A DNA stretch of 64,000 nucleotides, taken from Triatoma infestans. Its lineage: Eukaryota > Arthropoda > Insecta > Hemiptera > Reduviidae. The notes under the pieces are model-generated. The model saw only the letters and a list, made by a program, of their open reading frames with translations. It was not told where the DNA came from and searched no databases. The position numbers and the translations under genes are program-made. Location of the stretch: positions 94,817 to 158,816 of the forward strand of contig JAAEAF010002659.1 in the NCBI GenBank assembly GCA_011037195.1, given 5' to 3'. The stretch's first letter is position 1; each line of letters begins with the position of its first letter. Positions 1 through 11,706 of the stretch are shown here, piece after piece.

Positions 1-299
1 TTTAAAATAGAAACAGTCCAAAATAGAAATAGTAACAGTTTGAAATAGAAACTGTTGCCATGGTTACCATAAATGGTGTTTTCAAATTGTCTAAAACTGA
101 TTTGCAATATTAACTAATAGTCCCCCTTCCGTTATACATAATTTTAAAGATTTCGTCAATAAAAGTAACCCTCCATTGGGGGGGGGGGTCGAGGAAAGCT
201 AAATTGTACATAGTTTTCAAGATATTTGGAAAAATATAAAAAAAATAAAAGATTTAAAGTTTTTTTTTAAAATACATACATAGATATTATGAGGGTTGA
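1..299. other. AT-rich sequence, no gene seen
   Basis: The first 55 bases hold a loose tandem of the word AATAGAAACAG. A run of G follows near 180-189. I see no coding signal or recognisable element here. Confidence 0.5.
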
Positions 300-600
300 C
301 AATTAAGCCTACGCTAGCCCGACCCCTAGGGGATCTATTATAGTGCTCACAAATTATAGGGCTCACTGATAGCCCTATCAGTTTAATTAGCTTAGTTATC
401 TGGAGAGAGACTTCTGGGTGAAGTTTGAAGGCATGATTTCTCCTCCCCCTCCCCACAAAGAGTGCAGTACTATTTCCTCTTCTTTCTGACAAATCTGGCG
501 AGGCTAGATCCGTTATCAATCTATAGTGTGCAGTAAGAAGGCCAACAGCCATCTGCATAGCCGCACGGCCTTGTTGGAGCAATTTTGCAGCTTTCGTCCT
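300..600 (-). mobile_element. Possible LINE 3' remnant (RNase H/Zn-knuckle tail)
   Basis: On the minus strand the frame reads AVGLLTAHYRL and then, after a frameshift, a Cys-pair segment CTLCGEGEE. This resembles the region after the RNase H domain of I/LOA-type LINEs, where the pattern LLTGHxxL is followed by a C-x2-C...H...C knuckle. The fragment has several stops and a shift. It faces away from the better preserved element that begins near 1020. The assignment rests on short motifs only. Confidence 0.3.
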
Positions 601-1019
601 GCCTCTAGTCCGGAGTTTCTACCCAATATTCTTGTGAACATTGCACACACAGCAATGCCACAGAAGGGTTCAGGTCCAATAAGTCCTTAAGCTCAAACCC
701 ACCCACGCTAGACTACGTGCTTCTCCGTTGCTCTATGCCTAGTTCGTCCAGTAGAAAAACCTTATTGACAACGAATTTCCATCAGGATGCCCAAGCAGTT
801 CCACACCAATCTCGAGTTGATCTGGTACGAGCTGATAGCTCTAGAGCAACCTGGTTGTTTGAGAAAATGATCGCTTTGAAGTGGAGGTGGAGCTAGAGTG
901 CAACTATGGTGAAACTTCCAAATTTGACGTAGAGGTAGCGAGTGATGTATACTGTTTAAAGTTTGTGCTGTCTGGCTGATTGTTAAGACCTTCAGATTGT
1001 TTGCTTTTATTCAATTACT

Positions 1020-2062
1020 TCTTACCACTAGAGACGGTTCTGCTGGGTGAGAAATTCGCTATTAATGTTGAAACCTATTCGCTAATCATCGGGTGTGACG
1101 ATGACAGGGGTGTAAAAAGAGTAGTTGATGTTGATGGGGCTTGGAAGCTCAGTAGTGGCACCATGATACGGTTGCTAATGGAACTATTGTTTTCAACGAT
1201 TTTTGTATGGCAAATTTACCCACCTGATTCGATCCATAATAAAGCGGACTTATCCCTGAGAAACTGTTGTACTTTGGATGAGAGGGGGCGTAACACTAAT
1301 TTAAAAGGTGTTTGTATCTGCTCTGACAGCCAGGCGCCGTTGAAGGCCCTTACCTCATGTGTCTTACTTCCAGATTGATGTTGGAATGTTCTAAAAGACT
1401 GGAAAAATCTTTCTTCACTGAAGGATGTGCTTCTGGTCTGGGTTCCAGGTCATATGGGAATCTTTGGAAATGAGGAGGTGGATAGGTTTGCCAAATTAGG
1501 CGCCTCTTACCGTTTCATTGGTTCCGAGTTTGCTGTTAGTGTGTCTTTTGGTGTCAGGCGTCCAGGCGTGGATGACCTCACAGCACTCATCCTTATGGAT
1601 GAGTGCAGTGGGTTGTCGGCAGTCTAAGATGCTCATTGGGGGTCCGGACGGAGCTCTGAGTAGCGGGATCCGCGTGTCTTTCACGGACCTCTCTCAGGCA
1701 TCTGATTGGCTTCCTCTCTATACAATGGGACTCATGTCTGACCCCTCTTGTAGAGTTTGTGAGACGGAGGAGGAAACACCCATGCATCTAATGGCGGACT
1801 GTTTGGGCTGTGAGGAGATTAGGTTTAGGAGATCTTCGGCCGGAATTGGATATCGGTAGAGGATCTTAAGCTTGGGTCCTTTTAGGTTTTTGTCCGATTT
1901 GTTCGGTCTGTGGTGAAACTTAGATGGGTAAAACCCAGGGCCTGGACTTTTGTTCCAGACCTAATAGTTGTTATTCTTTAGGGGCAGCTATATGGGCCCA
2001 GTGAGGCTTCGGATAGCATAGGGTTTTGCCCTCCCCTTCCTTGAATAATCATAATAATAATC
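1020..2062 (+). mobile_element. RNase H-bearing LINE (family A), 3' part, degraded
   Basis: The element encodes the end of a LINE polyprotein. RNase H motif 3 (ICSDSQAPLKAL) lies near 1315-1350, and motif WVPGHMGIFGNEEVDRFAK, with the HxGxxGNE...D active-site pattern, near 1440-1500. The post-RNase H tail MGLMSDPSCRVCETEEETP, with a Cys knuckle, spans about 1725-1830. These pieces lie in three frames, so at least two frameshifts break the gene. A 3' UTR of about 190 bases runs to a (TAA/TCA)n-like tail at about 2040-2062. A second copy of the tail is at 41795-42178 on the other strand and an upstream piece recurs at 6740-7050. RNase H places the family near the I/LOA groups; the exact clade is inference. 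Confidence 0.75.
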
Positions 2063-3209
2063 CCTGAGAAAAATTTAATATCATTTAAATAGATAGGAGA
2101 GTTGTATGATTAAAAAGTTATTTTGCCAAAAAAAAATTATTTTCACTTACTTGACTAAAATTTATTGTTTGTAATTTTCTCTTATTTGAAAATTTAATCA
2201 TACAATACGTCATACAACGACCTAATATATGGTGCTGCCTTTAAGATGAATCCCTTCTACCAGTTAGCTGCTTCCAAATATTCCCTAGTAATAAATATGG
2301 TTTCCAGTTATACCCCGCATTTATGTTCAAATAAAAATATAAAATTTTTGTTTGATGTAAATACATCATTCTCACAAAAAAAAAGAAAAGTTGAAAATAA
2401 AAAATTGGCTGATAAAACAGAAACAAGTGAAAATAAAACTGATTATAATATTGTGGAAAGTTTAGATAAAAAGAATAAGGGTATACTGTTGATATTAATA
2501 AATATATGTGGAACTACTCCTAAACAAAAAAACAAAAAATACAAAAAATACAAAAATTTACAAAAATAAAATAAATATTATAAGCAAAGTGTGAACATTG
2601 ATGCGTGTGAGTAGGGAGCAAGAGAAAAAGTGCTGATGGGACACGAGAGTTTTTTTAGGTTGGAGCCATGAAAGAACTATAGCGCTGTAACTATCCCGCC
2701 ACCACCGTACCGCATACAGATTAAATAGGATCATCGTATATAACAGTAAATCAGGGCTGACAGATTTTTTTTTTTTTTTTTTAAGTGTGAGAATGTAGAG
2801 CAAAATGTACACACACACACACACACACACAAAAGAGGGATGAATGTATGCGCTAACATAAAGGGGCGCATTATAAAATCACCCACTAGCACTCACTCTG
2901 TTGGACTCCACAATTCGCTCATTCAGTGTGTAAGAGAAATGACAGAGATAGTGTGGGTGAGAAAAACTGGAAGTATTTTAAAAACAGAGATCCTCAAAAG
3001 CAAATAAATAACGCCGTGCATTGTCTGACCAGCTAGAGAAAATCATACAAAAAAAAAAACGCACACAAACAATTTATATATATATATATATAAATAAGTC
3101 CTGAATGTATATAAATAAAAAAAAAGGTTTGTAAAAAAAATTCTAACCCCATCTGCCAGTATAACTGACAAAGTAGCAAATCCTGCAAATTCAAATCCTA
3201 TACAGTAAC
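2063..3209. other. AT-rich interval with simple repeats
   Basis: It contains an A/T-rich open frame at 2246-2569 whose product is lysine- and asparagine-rich with no recognisable motif, a T-run near 2766-2782, an (AC)n tract at about 2808-2831 and a (TA)n tract near 3075-3092. I do not support a gene here. Confidence 0.5.
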
Positions 3210-3515
3210 TGTAACGGCAAGAGAGAGGAGCCAAGCCTGACCGAGCGAAAGCAAACTCTCTCTGGTACTCTCTCACTTAAGCAGGCTAGAGTTTGGAACC
3301 TGTATATAAGCCAGTGAGAGATCTAGACATGGATCAATCTATCAGATTCAACCACATACATCGCATCGTGTCATATCTCTACTCTCACCTTTTATTCTAT
3401 AAAATCATTACAAGTCCAATGCAGTTTGTGTAAGCATATAGCGATATTATAACAATGTCTTCATATCTTGTCTAATTATTCAAACCTAATTTCTCTCGTC
3501 ATCAACTCCATTATA
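3210..3515 (+). mobile_element. Solo LTR, family L1 copy A
   Basis: This 306-bp unit begins TGTAACGGCAAG and ends CTCCATTATA and is flanked on both sides by TAAC (3206-3209 and 3516-3519), a 4-bp target-site duplication. A TATA-like TGTATATAAG lies about 95 bases in, as expected for an LTR promoter. It matches the unit at 9558-9870 along its length. There is no internal coding region on either side, so it is a solo LTR left by recombination. Gypsy or BEL elements commonly make 4-5 bp duplications; the superfamily is not shown by the sequence. Confidence 0.8.
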
Positions 3516-4887
3516 TAACCAACCAGAATTATACTCTACAAGTGTAGAAGTCCCAAAGAAGCCGTTAATGATACAGATATAAAATTCAATCAAAATACAA
3601 TAAAGTGTACAGTTAACGGTAACCTATTCTTTAAGATATATTATTACTCCACACCTAGAACTATAATATATATATATATCCATCACTGCCTATGTACAAA
3701 AAAAACCTTTGTTATGAACTTTTAACAATAGGGTACTCAAGTGGAGATCAATATAATGCGCCCAGTTATTCTGATATTAGATGGGGAGGAAATGAAGAAG
3801 CATAAAGAGCGGAGTATATTTGGCCTATATACTGCAAGCCACCCCAGAAATCCGGCAACTATAAGTAACAGCCAATCAAATTAGCTGGAAAAGAATATGG
3901 AAATAACTGAATGGAAATCCGGAACTATTAAGAATGCCTTTCAAAAAAGGCGCCCCTTAGAACCAAGGTCATATCAAAGCATAACACGCACTACTTGTCA
4001 AGCAGCCTAGTTTATTCGTAAGTGCATCTGCTTGACCTCTTTATAATCTCTTTTTTTTTTTTTTTGAGAATACCATTTTAACTTTATTGAATGAAAGAAT
4101 CCTGTCAATTTTTTATGTGCAATGATTATATTTTTATAAATGTAATAAAAACTCCAAGTTCAAAGAAAGTTTGTGAATTAAAATTAATATATTTTTTTTT
4201 TTTTAATTAAGGTGTAACAACATCTACCGAATCCGCCCCCCCTAACAGTCCGATTATTATAGTCGAACTATGTAAAGTGGAAGAAATAATGTACACAATT
4301 TTCTGCACCATTAACTCTGTGTGTATTATCTGTCTGTTGTAACTGGATGTACTTTCGATTAATCATAATTATACTTTAATTATCTATTTAACCTATTTGT
4401 TATTTTAGCCTTTTCTACAACAACTCCCACAATATTCAAATATTTATCTTGCTTTATAAAAATTACGTAACCAAATAGAACATATCACTTTAGAATTTTT
4501 GTGCATATTTAAGTAATCTAGGATAATGGAATCAAAGCAAAGTGTCCTTATACCTCTAAAACCTTACTTTAAAGGGATTACTAGGGAGCACACTACCATT
4601 ATAGATAAACTGAAGGAAAAGTGTAGAAAACGGGCAATGAATGTTGAAAAGAGAAAGCAAAAAAAAAAATTGATCTTTTGAATAATTTATTTAAATTTTT
4701 TAAAGAAAAAAGTAAAAATGTTTTGAAACTCTATTCAACTTTATCTTACTGCAATTCACACAGCTATGGTTGACAAATATTCTTTAAATTTAAAAGGTTT
4801 TTAAACGTTTAATTAAATAAATGGAGGAACCATACTCTAGACTAAATTGACGATTATATATTATATTATTTACGATTTATATATATA
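3516..4887. other. Interval without a recognisable gene
   Basis: Mostly AT-rich. A frame at about 3755-4010 (…GEEMKKHKERSIFGLYTAS…) is open apart from one stop and could be a transposon remnant, but I cannot place it. A short stretch at 4196-4245 looks like a decayed tail of the tRNA-SINE annotated at 4888. Confidence 0.35.
4526..4681 (+). CDS. Small lysine-rich ORF, unrecognised
   Basis: A 51-codon frame starts at ATG 4526 and stops at TGA 4679-4681. It reads MESKQSVLIPLKPYFKG at its N-terminus and ends in a basic tail (EKRKQKKK). The first 35 residues are not low-complexity, which is unusual for a chance frame in such AT-rich DNA, but I recognise no family. It might be a stray exon, a remnant of a transposon gene or chance. 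Confidence 0.2.
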   Translation: MESKQSVLIPLKPYFKGITREHTTIIDKLKEKCRKRAMNVEKRKQKKKLIF

Positions 4888-5123
4888 TTTTTTTTTTAAT
4901 TTAAGGCGCCTCAACATCTATATCATTGGCGCCCGGAGCCTTCTCAGTGCAGTGCCGGCCTCCGGACAGTTTTCTCTCGTTACAGTCAACAGTGTTCATC
5001 ATCGGATAATGAGCTGTAGAGGCATCCTAGGAAGAAAAAAATCTAAGGGTAGCACAGCTGGACTCGAACCCAGGTCCTCCGCGTAGGAGTCCAATACGCT
5101 AACCACTTAGCTATTCCCTTCCC
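4888..5123 (-). mobile_element. tRNA-derived SINE (family S1)
   Basis: Read on the minus strand it starts GGGAAGGGAATAGC and carries a pol III box A-like TAGCTAAGTGG and box B GGTTCGAGTCC. A tRNA-unrelated body follows (CCTCTACAGCTCA, GTAACGAGAGA, GGCCGGCACTGCACTGAG), and it ends in GGCGCCTTAAATT plus an A-run at 4888-4897. The same body occurs at 6003-6653, 26090-26168, 35352-35570 and 60955-61134. The tail sequence suggests mobilisation by a LINE partner, which I cannot identify. Confidence 0.85.
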
Positions 5124-6002
5124 TGAAAATTAATATTGTAATATTACAATAATTGCAGTGAGAGGAAAACAATTTTGTGTGAAATATTTACACAACTTTC
5201 TTTAATATAATTCCCATATACATGACAAATTTCACTCATTAACCACGTGCGTGGTGCTGACAGGTACCAATCTACCAAACCCAAGCAGGTAAGAAAGTGG
5301 AAGGGTGGCTACACCAATAACATAGAATTAAACCCATCTATTACCAAAATAAACGCCACAAATTCGACAAAAATGATAGGTAATGATAGGTTTTATACGT
5401 AAGTATGCAGTAAGCATTCCAAGTTTAAAGGACATCGTTATAGTCGTTTTTCTGACGCGTAAAAAAAAAATTATGAGTAATTTATTCCATAAATATAGAT
5501 TTTTATATTATGTACGTTACATATTTCTCATTTATTTGAAAAGTTTTATTTTAGGAGATTCATTTTAGACTCAACAATTCCTTCCAGTTCCTTGTCCGTA
5601 CATGTCAAACCAAAAATTCTCTTCATAAATTGGTGGATTGAATTGAAAATCGAATATCCAGATTTAGTAAACAAAGCAATGCAAAGCAATCTTACCATTT
5701 GGTTTTCTTTCTACATTCCTATGTGAATTAGCGTTTTCTGCAATGACAACAATAAAAACTAAATACAGCAATAAATTAGAGTTAGAACCATATCTTTGAA
5801 TTGCATTAATACAGGGCATCAAACCAGATTTTTCCAATATTACTAAACAAAATAGAAAATCACATTTGGTCACATTAAATTCTAATTCAAAATATAAATT
5901 TTTAATTTATTTTAAATGTAAATATGAATATTAATATTGTTTAAGTAAATAAATAATATATTAATTTAATTTTTGATTACACATACACATACACACACTT
6001 TA
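5124..6002. other. AT-rich interval, no gene seen
   Basis: Near 5178-5205 a fragment (TGTGTGAAATATTTACACAAC) resembles the terminal hairpin of repeat family Rpt-1 on the minus strand. The remainder shows no coding or repeat signal that I can support. Confidence 0.4.
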
Positions 6003-6653
6003 GGGAAGGGAATAGCGTATGAAAAGTGGTTAGCGTACTGGACTCCGATGCGGAGGACCCGGGTTCGAGTCCAGTTCTGCTACCCTTAGATTTTTTTTTT
6101 CTTCCTAGGAGCCTCTACAGCTCACTGTCCGGTGATGGACATGTTTGTTTGTAACGAGAGAACACTGTCCGAGGCCGGCAGTGCACTGAGAGGCTCCGGG
6201 CGAAAAAAAGGGAGAATTTTAGCTCAGTGGTTGGCGCGCATGGACTCCCACGCGGAGGAACCGCGTTTGAGTCCAGCATTACTGCCCTTAGATTTTTCTT
6301 CTTCCTAGGAGCCTCTACAGCTCACTGTCCGGTGATGGACAGTGTTGTTTGTAACGAGAGAACACTGTCCAGAGGCCGGCAGTGCACTGAGAAGGCTCCG
6401 GGCGAAAAAAAAGGGAAGAGATTTTAGCTCAGTGGTTGGCGCGCACTGGACTCCCACGCGGAGGAACCGCGTTTGAGTCCAGCATTACTGCCCTTAGATT
6501 TTTTTCTTCCTAGGAGCCTCTACAGCTCACTGCCCTGTGATGGAAAGTGTTGTCTGTAACGAGAGAACACTATCCAGAGGCCGGCAGTGCACTGAGAAGG
6601 CTCCAGGCACCAATAACCATAGATGTTGATGCGCCTTAAATTAAAAAAAAAAA
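6003..6653 (+). mobile_element. Head-to-tail SINE trimer (family S1)
   Basis: Three tRNA-like heads with three bodies run in the same direction. Unit 1 is about 6003-6209, unit 2 about 6210-6412 and unit 3 about 6413-6653. Units 1 and 2 end at an A-run (CGAAAAAAA) directly followed by GGGA of the next head; only unit 3 keeps the true SINE tail (GATGTTGATGCGCCTTAAAT plus A-run, then (AC)n). Unit 1 has box B GGTTCGAGTCC; units 2 and 3 share TTTTAGCTCAGTGGTTGGCG as box A and a changed box B, CGTTTGAGTCC, so they are more closely related to each other. The arrangement could come from one trimeric RNA or from local tandem duplication. Confidence 0.85.
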
Positions 6654-6739
6654 CACACACACACACATGTGTAATAATATATAATATAATTAGAATTATT
6701 TTCGTATTAGGGGGACACCACAAAATAGTAAGTTGTACT

Positions 6740-7050
6740 CTGGTTGATGAATTTTGACCGCAACATTCGTCTCAGGGAGATTGTCTATTGAACTTTAAGC
6801 CCATTCGCCAATACATTGCAATGTGTGTGACAGAGGGTGTAAAGATTGTAGTTGATCTGGCCAATCCGCTTGGAAGCTCAGTGTTGGCGCTAATAATTCG
6901 GTTGTTAATGGAACCATTGTTTCCAATTTTTGTATAGCTAATTTGTTGGCAATTAGAGTTCTATTGCTGTGGCGTTTACTATTGAAACTATTGAGTCCAG
7001 CATTTATGTGGCGGAATTTGCCCTCTTGATTCGACCATTATAAAGCGGAC
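6740..7050 (+). mobile_element. RNase H LINE family A, upstream fragment
   Basis: The stretch GTAGTTGAT...GCTTGGAAGCTCAGT...CGGTTGNTAATGGAAC...TTTTTGTAT...GATTCGACCATTATAAAGCGGAC matches 1111-1250 of the element at 1020-2062, with extra sequence in the middle. Frames are broken. It is the part just before RNase H motif 3. Confidence 0.6.
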
Positions 7051-7961
7051 ATTTCACTGGAAATTGGTTAAAGCTGGGAAATTGGAATTTTTCGTTTTAG
7101 GAGATACTTTGTTTGTACACTCACACATATACTGACTATTCACTATAAACACCTTTTTTCTCGCATTCAGATGTTCCTCCAAATTTGTATTTTCCAAAAA
7201 GAAAAAAAAAAAACGCAATTCGCAAATTTGCCAGGATCCCACAATTCTTATTCTTACAGAGTAGAAGAAAATAAAATTTGAATGAAAACAAATAATAATT
7301 CAATTTTAGAATTTAATACGTAATTACTGATAAATTATCACAATGAGAGAACTTCATAAAAATATCATTTAAATGGAATAATTTTATTGTTTTTATTATA
7401 CACTGCTGTTATTTATATAACATAATGAAAAAAGAAGAAGATAAATACCTAATTTCGTTATATATATATAAAATAAATTATATATATATTTATTAAAATA
7501 ACTATACTCTCTTTCTCTCCAAATATTTAATATTTGTTCTGTAATTGTTATTATGTAAGCTAGCAATGGAAATTTGTGTCAAAATGATTTATTATAACAA
7601 GAATAAACCTCTAAATTTCACACGTTGTGAGTTTAGCAGTAAATGTTTTAAATTTATTATTTGATACATTTAGTAGGGTATCTCTTTTTTTTTTTTTAAT
7701 TAACAATATCTGTTTTGTTGAATATGTGAATGGGTCTGCAATGCTGGTTAATATCTGTTATTTTATCCATCGTAGCAAGCATATTTATAGTTTTCCTGAC
7801 CGGTTTTGGATTTTCATCCATAGTCACAATAAATTCATCAAGTTCATGTAGAGAGTTCACTTCAATTTAATGTTTCTGTTCCTTTCTGAAACTGTAATGT
7901 ATGAAATACAACTAAGTATACTTTTTTTTTGTTAAAATACATCTGAAAATTTCATTTTAGT
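7051..7961. other. AT-rich interval, no gene seen
   Basis: It contains (TA)n stretches near 7460-7490 and several T-runs. The open frame at 7627-7851 has no recognisable motif. Confidence 0.45.
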
Positions 7962-9170
7962 ACAACATACACTATTCAACAATCCAGCAATGTCATCGCG
8001 TTGTGGATGCCATCGCTTCCTCCCCTTAAGCGGAGGGAGACCTGTTCGGCTGCTTTCCACGATGTAAGGCAAGCCTTTGATCGAGTATGGCATACCAGGC
8101 TCCTCTGGAAGCTCAAGGGCGTCCTTGCTTTCACTTTTTATCTAATCATCAAATCCTATCTGTCCGACCGCCACTTTCAAGTGTCGATAGGTTCTTACCT
8201 AATCTCCTTTCCAACCTGTCAAACCTGGTGTACCACAAGGCAGCATCCTAGGACCTTTATAGTATACAGCATAAATAGCAGACATTCCAACCCACCATGA
8301 AACAGTTATTTCTTCCTTCGCAGATGATACAGCCCCATTCTTTCTACTCATACTGACCCAGTAATATCTCATAGACAGCTACAAAACCATCTACCATCTC
8401 TTGAAACATGTTTGAAAACTTGACGAAAACAAATGCCAACATGTCACATTTACCCTTCGACACAACATTACCTCTCTACCTATATACTATAACAGTCTTC
8501 CATTACCTGATATTGGCCGCTATCTTGGACTTTACATTGACAAACGACTTATATGGAACCCACACACACACACACACGACTCAAAAGAAAAGTACTGAAC
8601 ATACGATTCAGACTACTCAAAAGACTGGACCACAAATGGAAACTCACACTACAAAATAAAAGACTCATCTATATAGCCATTTTAAAACCTGTTTGGGCTA
8701 CGGGAATTGAACTGTGGGGTTCAACTAAGCATTCTAACCTTAAACGTATCCAGTTCCTGCAATCTAAAATCCTTAGAACCATTGTCAACGCTTCCTAACT
8801 ATGTCTCTAACAAAACAATCCACACAGACTTAGACATATCCTTCTTACAAGACGTTATCAAAACACGATACAATAAATTCCACATGTCCTTTCCACTCAT
8901 CACAATCCTCTTGTCCGTCGTCTTTCGACACGAACCCTCCCTGACAATCCTACCCGTGGCCTGAAACGTCAATGGCCACGAGACTTACTCACAGAAGATA
9001 ATGAACAGCAACAACAACAACAACACAGAACCTAAAGAACATTAACAATATTTATTAGGAGTGCTACCACTGGGTAGTTTTTTAATAATTGCTCACACAT
9101 ATTTACTTATGGCAACTATGCTGTTGTAAATAACAATAAAAAATTTAAAAAACAAAAAAAAAATATATAT
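7962..9170 (+). mobile_element. Jockey-clade LINE, 5'-truncated and broken (copy 1)
   Basis: The piece starts inside the reverse transcriptase. AAFHDVRQAFDRVWH (RT motif with the first catalytic Asp) lies near 8040-8090, GVPQGSILGP near 8228-8255, SFADDT (catalytic DD) near 8315-8332, then the Jockey tail GIELWGSTKHSNLKRIQFLQ near 8700-8760 and NNPYVSNKTIHTDL-like sequence at 8795-8835. Several frameshifts and stops separate them. A 3' UTR runs to an A-rich tail at about 9140-9165. The WGS(T/A)KxSN...IQxFQxKxLRxIxNAP signature is characteristic of Jockey proteins. It cannot be functional. Confidence 0.85.
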
Positions 9171-9492
9171 ATATATACATAATTATCTATATTTTTAAAT
9201 TATATATATAATGTACATAATTTTATTGTATTATAGATTTTTTTTTAATTTTTTTTAAATTTAGTTTAGTTTAATATTTTAGATTTCATTTATTTTAATT
9301 TTACTTGATTTAAAAATTGAAATATACTTTAAACATTATATTCAATATTATAAAATGAGTTATTAATGTATTAATTATAGCATGTAACATTTAAATGGAG
9401 CATGTTGAAATGGAAAGCTATTAAAACACACGCATACAACACGCGCATTTATGAACACACAAACTAATATCTACAAATAATTATTTGTTATC

Positions 9493-9910
9493 CAGGAGGT
9501 CTCAAAACATTTACTTTCGGTGAAAACTCAATTTCAAACACCCCATTCCTATCGCAGTGTAACGGCAAGAGAGAGAACACAAGCCCGACCGAGAGAAAGC
9601 AGGCTCTCTCTGGTACTCTCTGACTTAAGCAGGCTAGAGTGGGGAGAACCTGTATATAAGCCAGTGAGAGATCTAGACATGGATCTATCACATTCAACCA
9701 TACACAGCATCATGTCATATCGTTCATATCTCTACTCCCACCATTTTATCTATAAAATCATTATAAGTCCAGTGCAGTTTGTATAAGCTTATAGCTATAT
9801 ATTATAACAGTGTCTTCATATTTCGTCTAATTAATCAATCCCAATTTCTCTCTTAATCAACTCCATTATAGCAGTACTTCCTCTCACAGCAAACAGTAAA
9901 AATAGGTTAC
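9493..9910 (-). repeat. Rpt-1 terminal fragment split by a solo LTR
   Basis: Bases 9493-9557 (GAGGTCTCAAAACAT, TTCGGTGAAAACTCAAT) and 9871-9910 (TACTTCCTCTCAC) are the minus-strand 5' end of Rpt-1. They would be contiguous if the LTR at 9558-9870 were removed. Confidence 0.65.
9558..9870 (+). mobile_element. Solo LTR, family L1 copy B
   Basis: 313 bp, TGTAACGGCAAG to CTCCATTATA, flanked by GCAG at 9554-9557 and 9871-9874. It has the same TGTATATAAG TATA-like site as copy A. The Rpt-1 sequence on both sides joins cleanly across it, which confirms the boundaries. Confidence 0.85.
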
Positions 9911-10949
9911 CATATACCATACCCTGTATAATATAAACTAATATTATAATATAAAATTAGAGATATATTTAACATACACTAGATATATAATTTAGATTAT
10001 CATTTTAATAGGGATCATTGAAAATCAAATCAAGCGTGATCCCAACATATACGGAAAATCTTATGGAAATTGATAAGATGTTTATATTTTTTGTCTACGT
10101 GTGAGAATATATTTGAAAAGTGAATAGAGAAATTACTGGTAAACAAAGCTTTAGAAACTGGCCAAGAGCATGTCGTCACAATGCTAGCGTGCTACCGCGC
10201 AATTTGCACTATCACCATCCCAAAGATAACATTGAAAATAAGTATAGTAACAAACTGAACCATAAAGTAACTTATATCAAGAAAATATCTTTTATAAAAC
10301 ATATCTATAAAGTGACTAAAGAATTCCTTTAACACTATAACTATAAAAAACTATAAACTTTCTCACGCACAAGCAAACTAACAACAAAAAAATAAATAAA
10401 TAAAATCTGTAGAATTATAAAACTGGCTGTAAAAAATAAAACATGCAATAAGTTTACAAAACTAGTAATCACAATTTTAAAACAATGTATTCTTTTGAAT
10501 AATAAATGAGAAAAATATCTCCACAACTGAAACTGCTCAGAAAAATCCACAATTTTGATTAACGAATTATGAACGTAACATTGATGTCAAGGTCTCCAAA
10601 TGATCATAGAAGTATAATATCATCTCTGATCTTCCTGCAGTATTTCATTTTTGAGATATTTCGTTACAATATAATGTCTACATAAATATATGTATAGCTC
10701 TATGGACCTAACCACAATAAAGATATGATGAACGGGATATGTACATTAATAGATAAACATATATTTATTACCTACAAGAGATCTCATTTGAGATCATTTT
10801 TTTCACAGAGATCTTTTCTTTCCAATTGGAAACTCCAATTCAGAAATTTGACATGATCGCGAGCTATCCCACTATTGGCAAAAAGAGAAAAACAAAAACC
10901 TTTAATGATCTGATAAATACTTGATACCTAATAAATTATCATACTTTTT
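9911..10949. other. AT-rich interval, no gene seen
   Basis: The frame at 10120-10332 and others are short and featureless. No repeat that I can link to other parts of the window. Confidence 0.45.
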
Positions 10950-11695
10950 ACTTTCTCCTACTCTTAGTAAGAGGAAGTATTGTCAACGTGTCAAATTTTC
11001 AATATTGAATTTACACAGGAAATATCCATTTTGAGGTCCTAAAAAACTGGTTTTTAGAAAATGGTCTGTGTCTGTGTGTGCATGTATGTGAAAAGCATAG
11101 CTAAAAAATGAAAAAACGTAGAAAACTTGATATTCCATTTAGGTATCACCATGGGATCTGACAGAGTAGGTTATCTGTCAAAATTCCTCAACCGAAATAC
11201 CACTTTACTGAATTTTTATTTATTTTACTTATTTGCAATTTTCTCAAAAATGGCTCCAACGATTTTCTTGAAACTTAGTATATCAACTACACATACAAAG
11301 AGCTAAAATTTTTACCCTAAACATTTCTCTGAGAAAGGGCAGTTTTTGGAGAGGGGTAGGGTTAGAAGTTTTCCTCTAAAGTGCTATTTCAGTTTATTAC
11401 ACAATTCTATTCATCATCTAAATCATGTTAATTATAATTAAATGTGTTGTTGACACACCAAGTTTGAATAATGACCGGATGACCGGAAGTGCGTTTTTAC
11501 AGAAAAGTATTTTTCAGTTTTCTGCTATTTTTACTAAAACGTCTCCAACCATTTTTCTTTAAACTTGGAATGTGTACTATATATATAATAAGCTACACCT
11601 TTTATTTGAAACATTTCTTCGGGTAAAGTCATTTTTAAGGGGCTTTTGGGAGGAGGGATAGGGTTATGTTTGCTACTAAGATCGCCGGAAGCAGG
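10950..11695 (+). repeat. Rpt-1 copy, truncated at 3' end
   Basis: Starts ACTTTCTCCTACTC with the terminal hairpin (TAGTAAGAGGAAGTATTG) and contains module 1 (CAACCG..., near 11188) and module 2 (GACCGGAAGTGCG, near 11475). It ends in the GGGAGGAGGGATAGGGTTA stretch of module 2 and lacks the distal hairpin. See the full copy at 14638-15657. Confidence 0.8.
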
Positions 11696-11706
11696 ATTTA
11701 CTGGAT

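Noticed and set aside
2246..2569. 107-codon frame rich in Lys and Asn
   Set aside because: Composition follows the A-rich DNA, no motif, overlapping frames on the other strand are equally long.
6003..6100. Possible true tRNA gene
   Set aside because: Box A and B are present but no proper cloverleaf or anticodon stem; it is fused to a SINE body and repeated.
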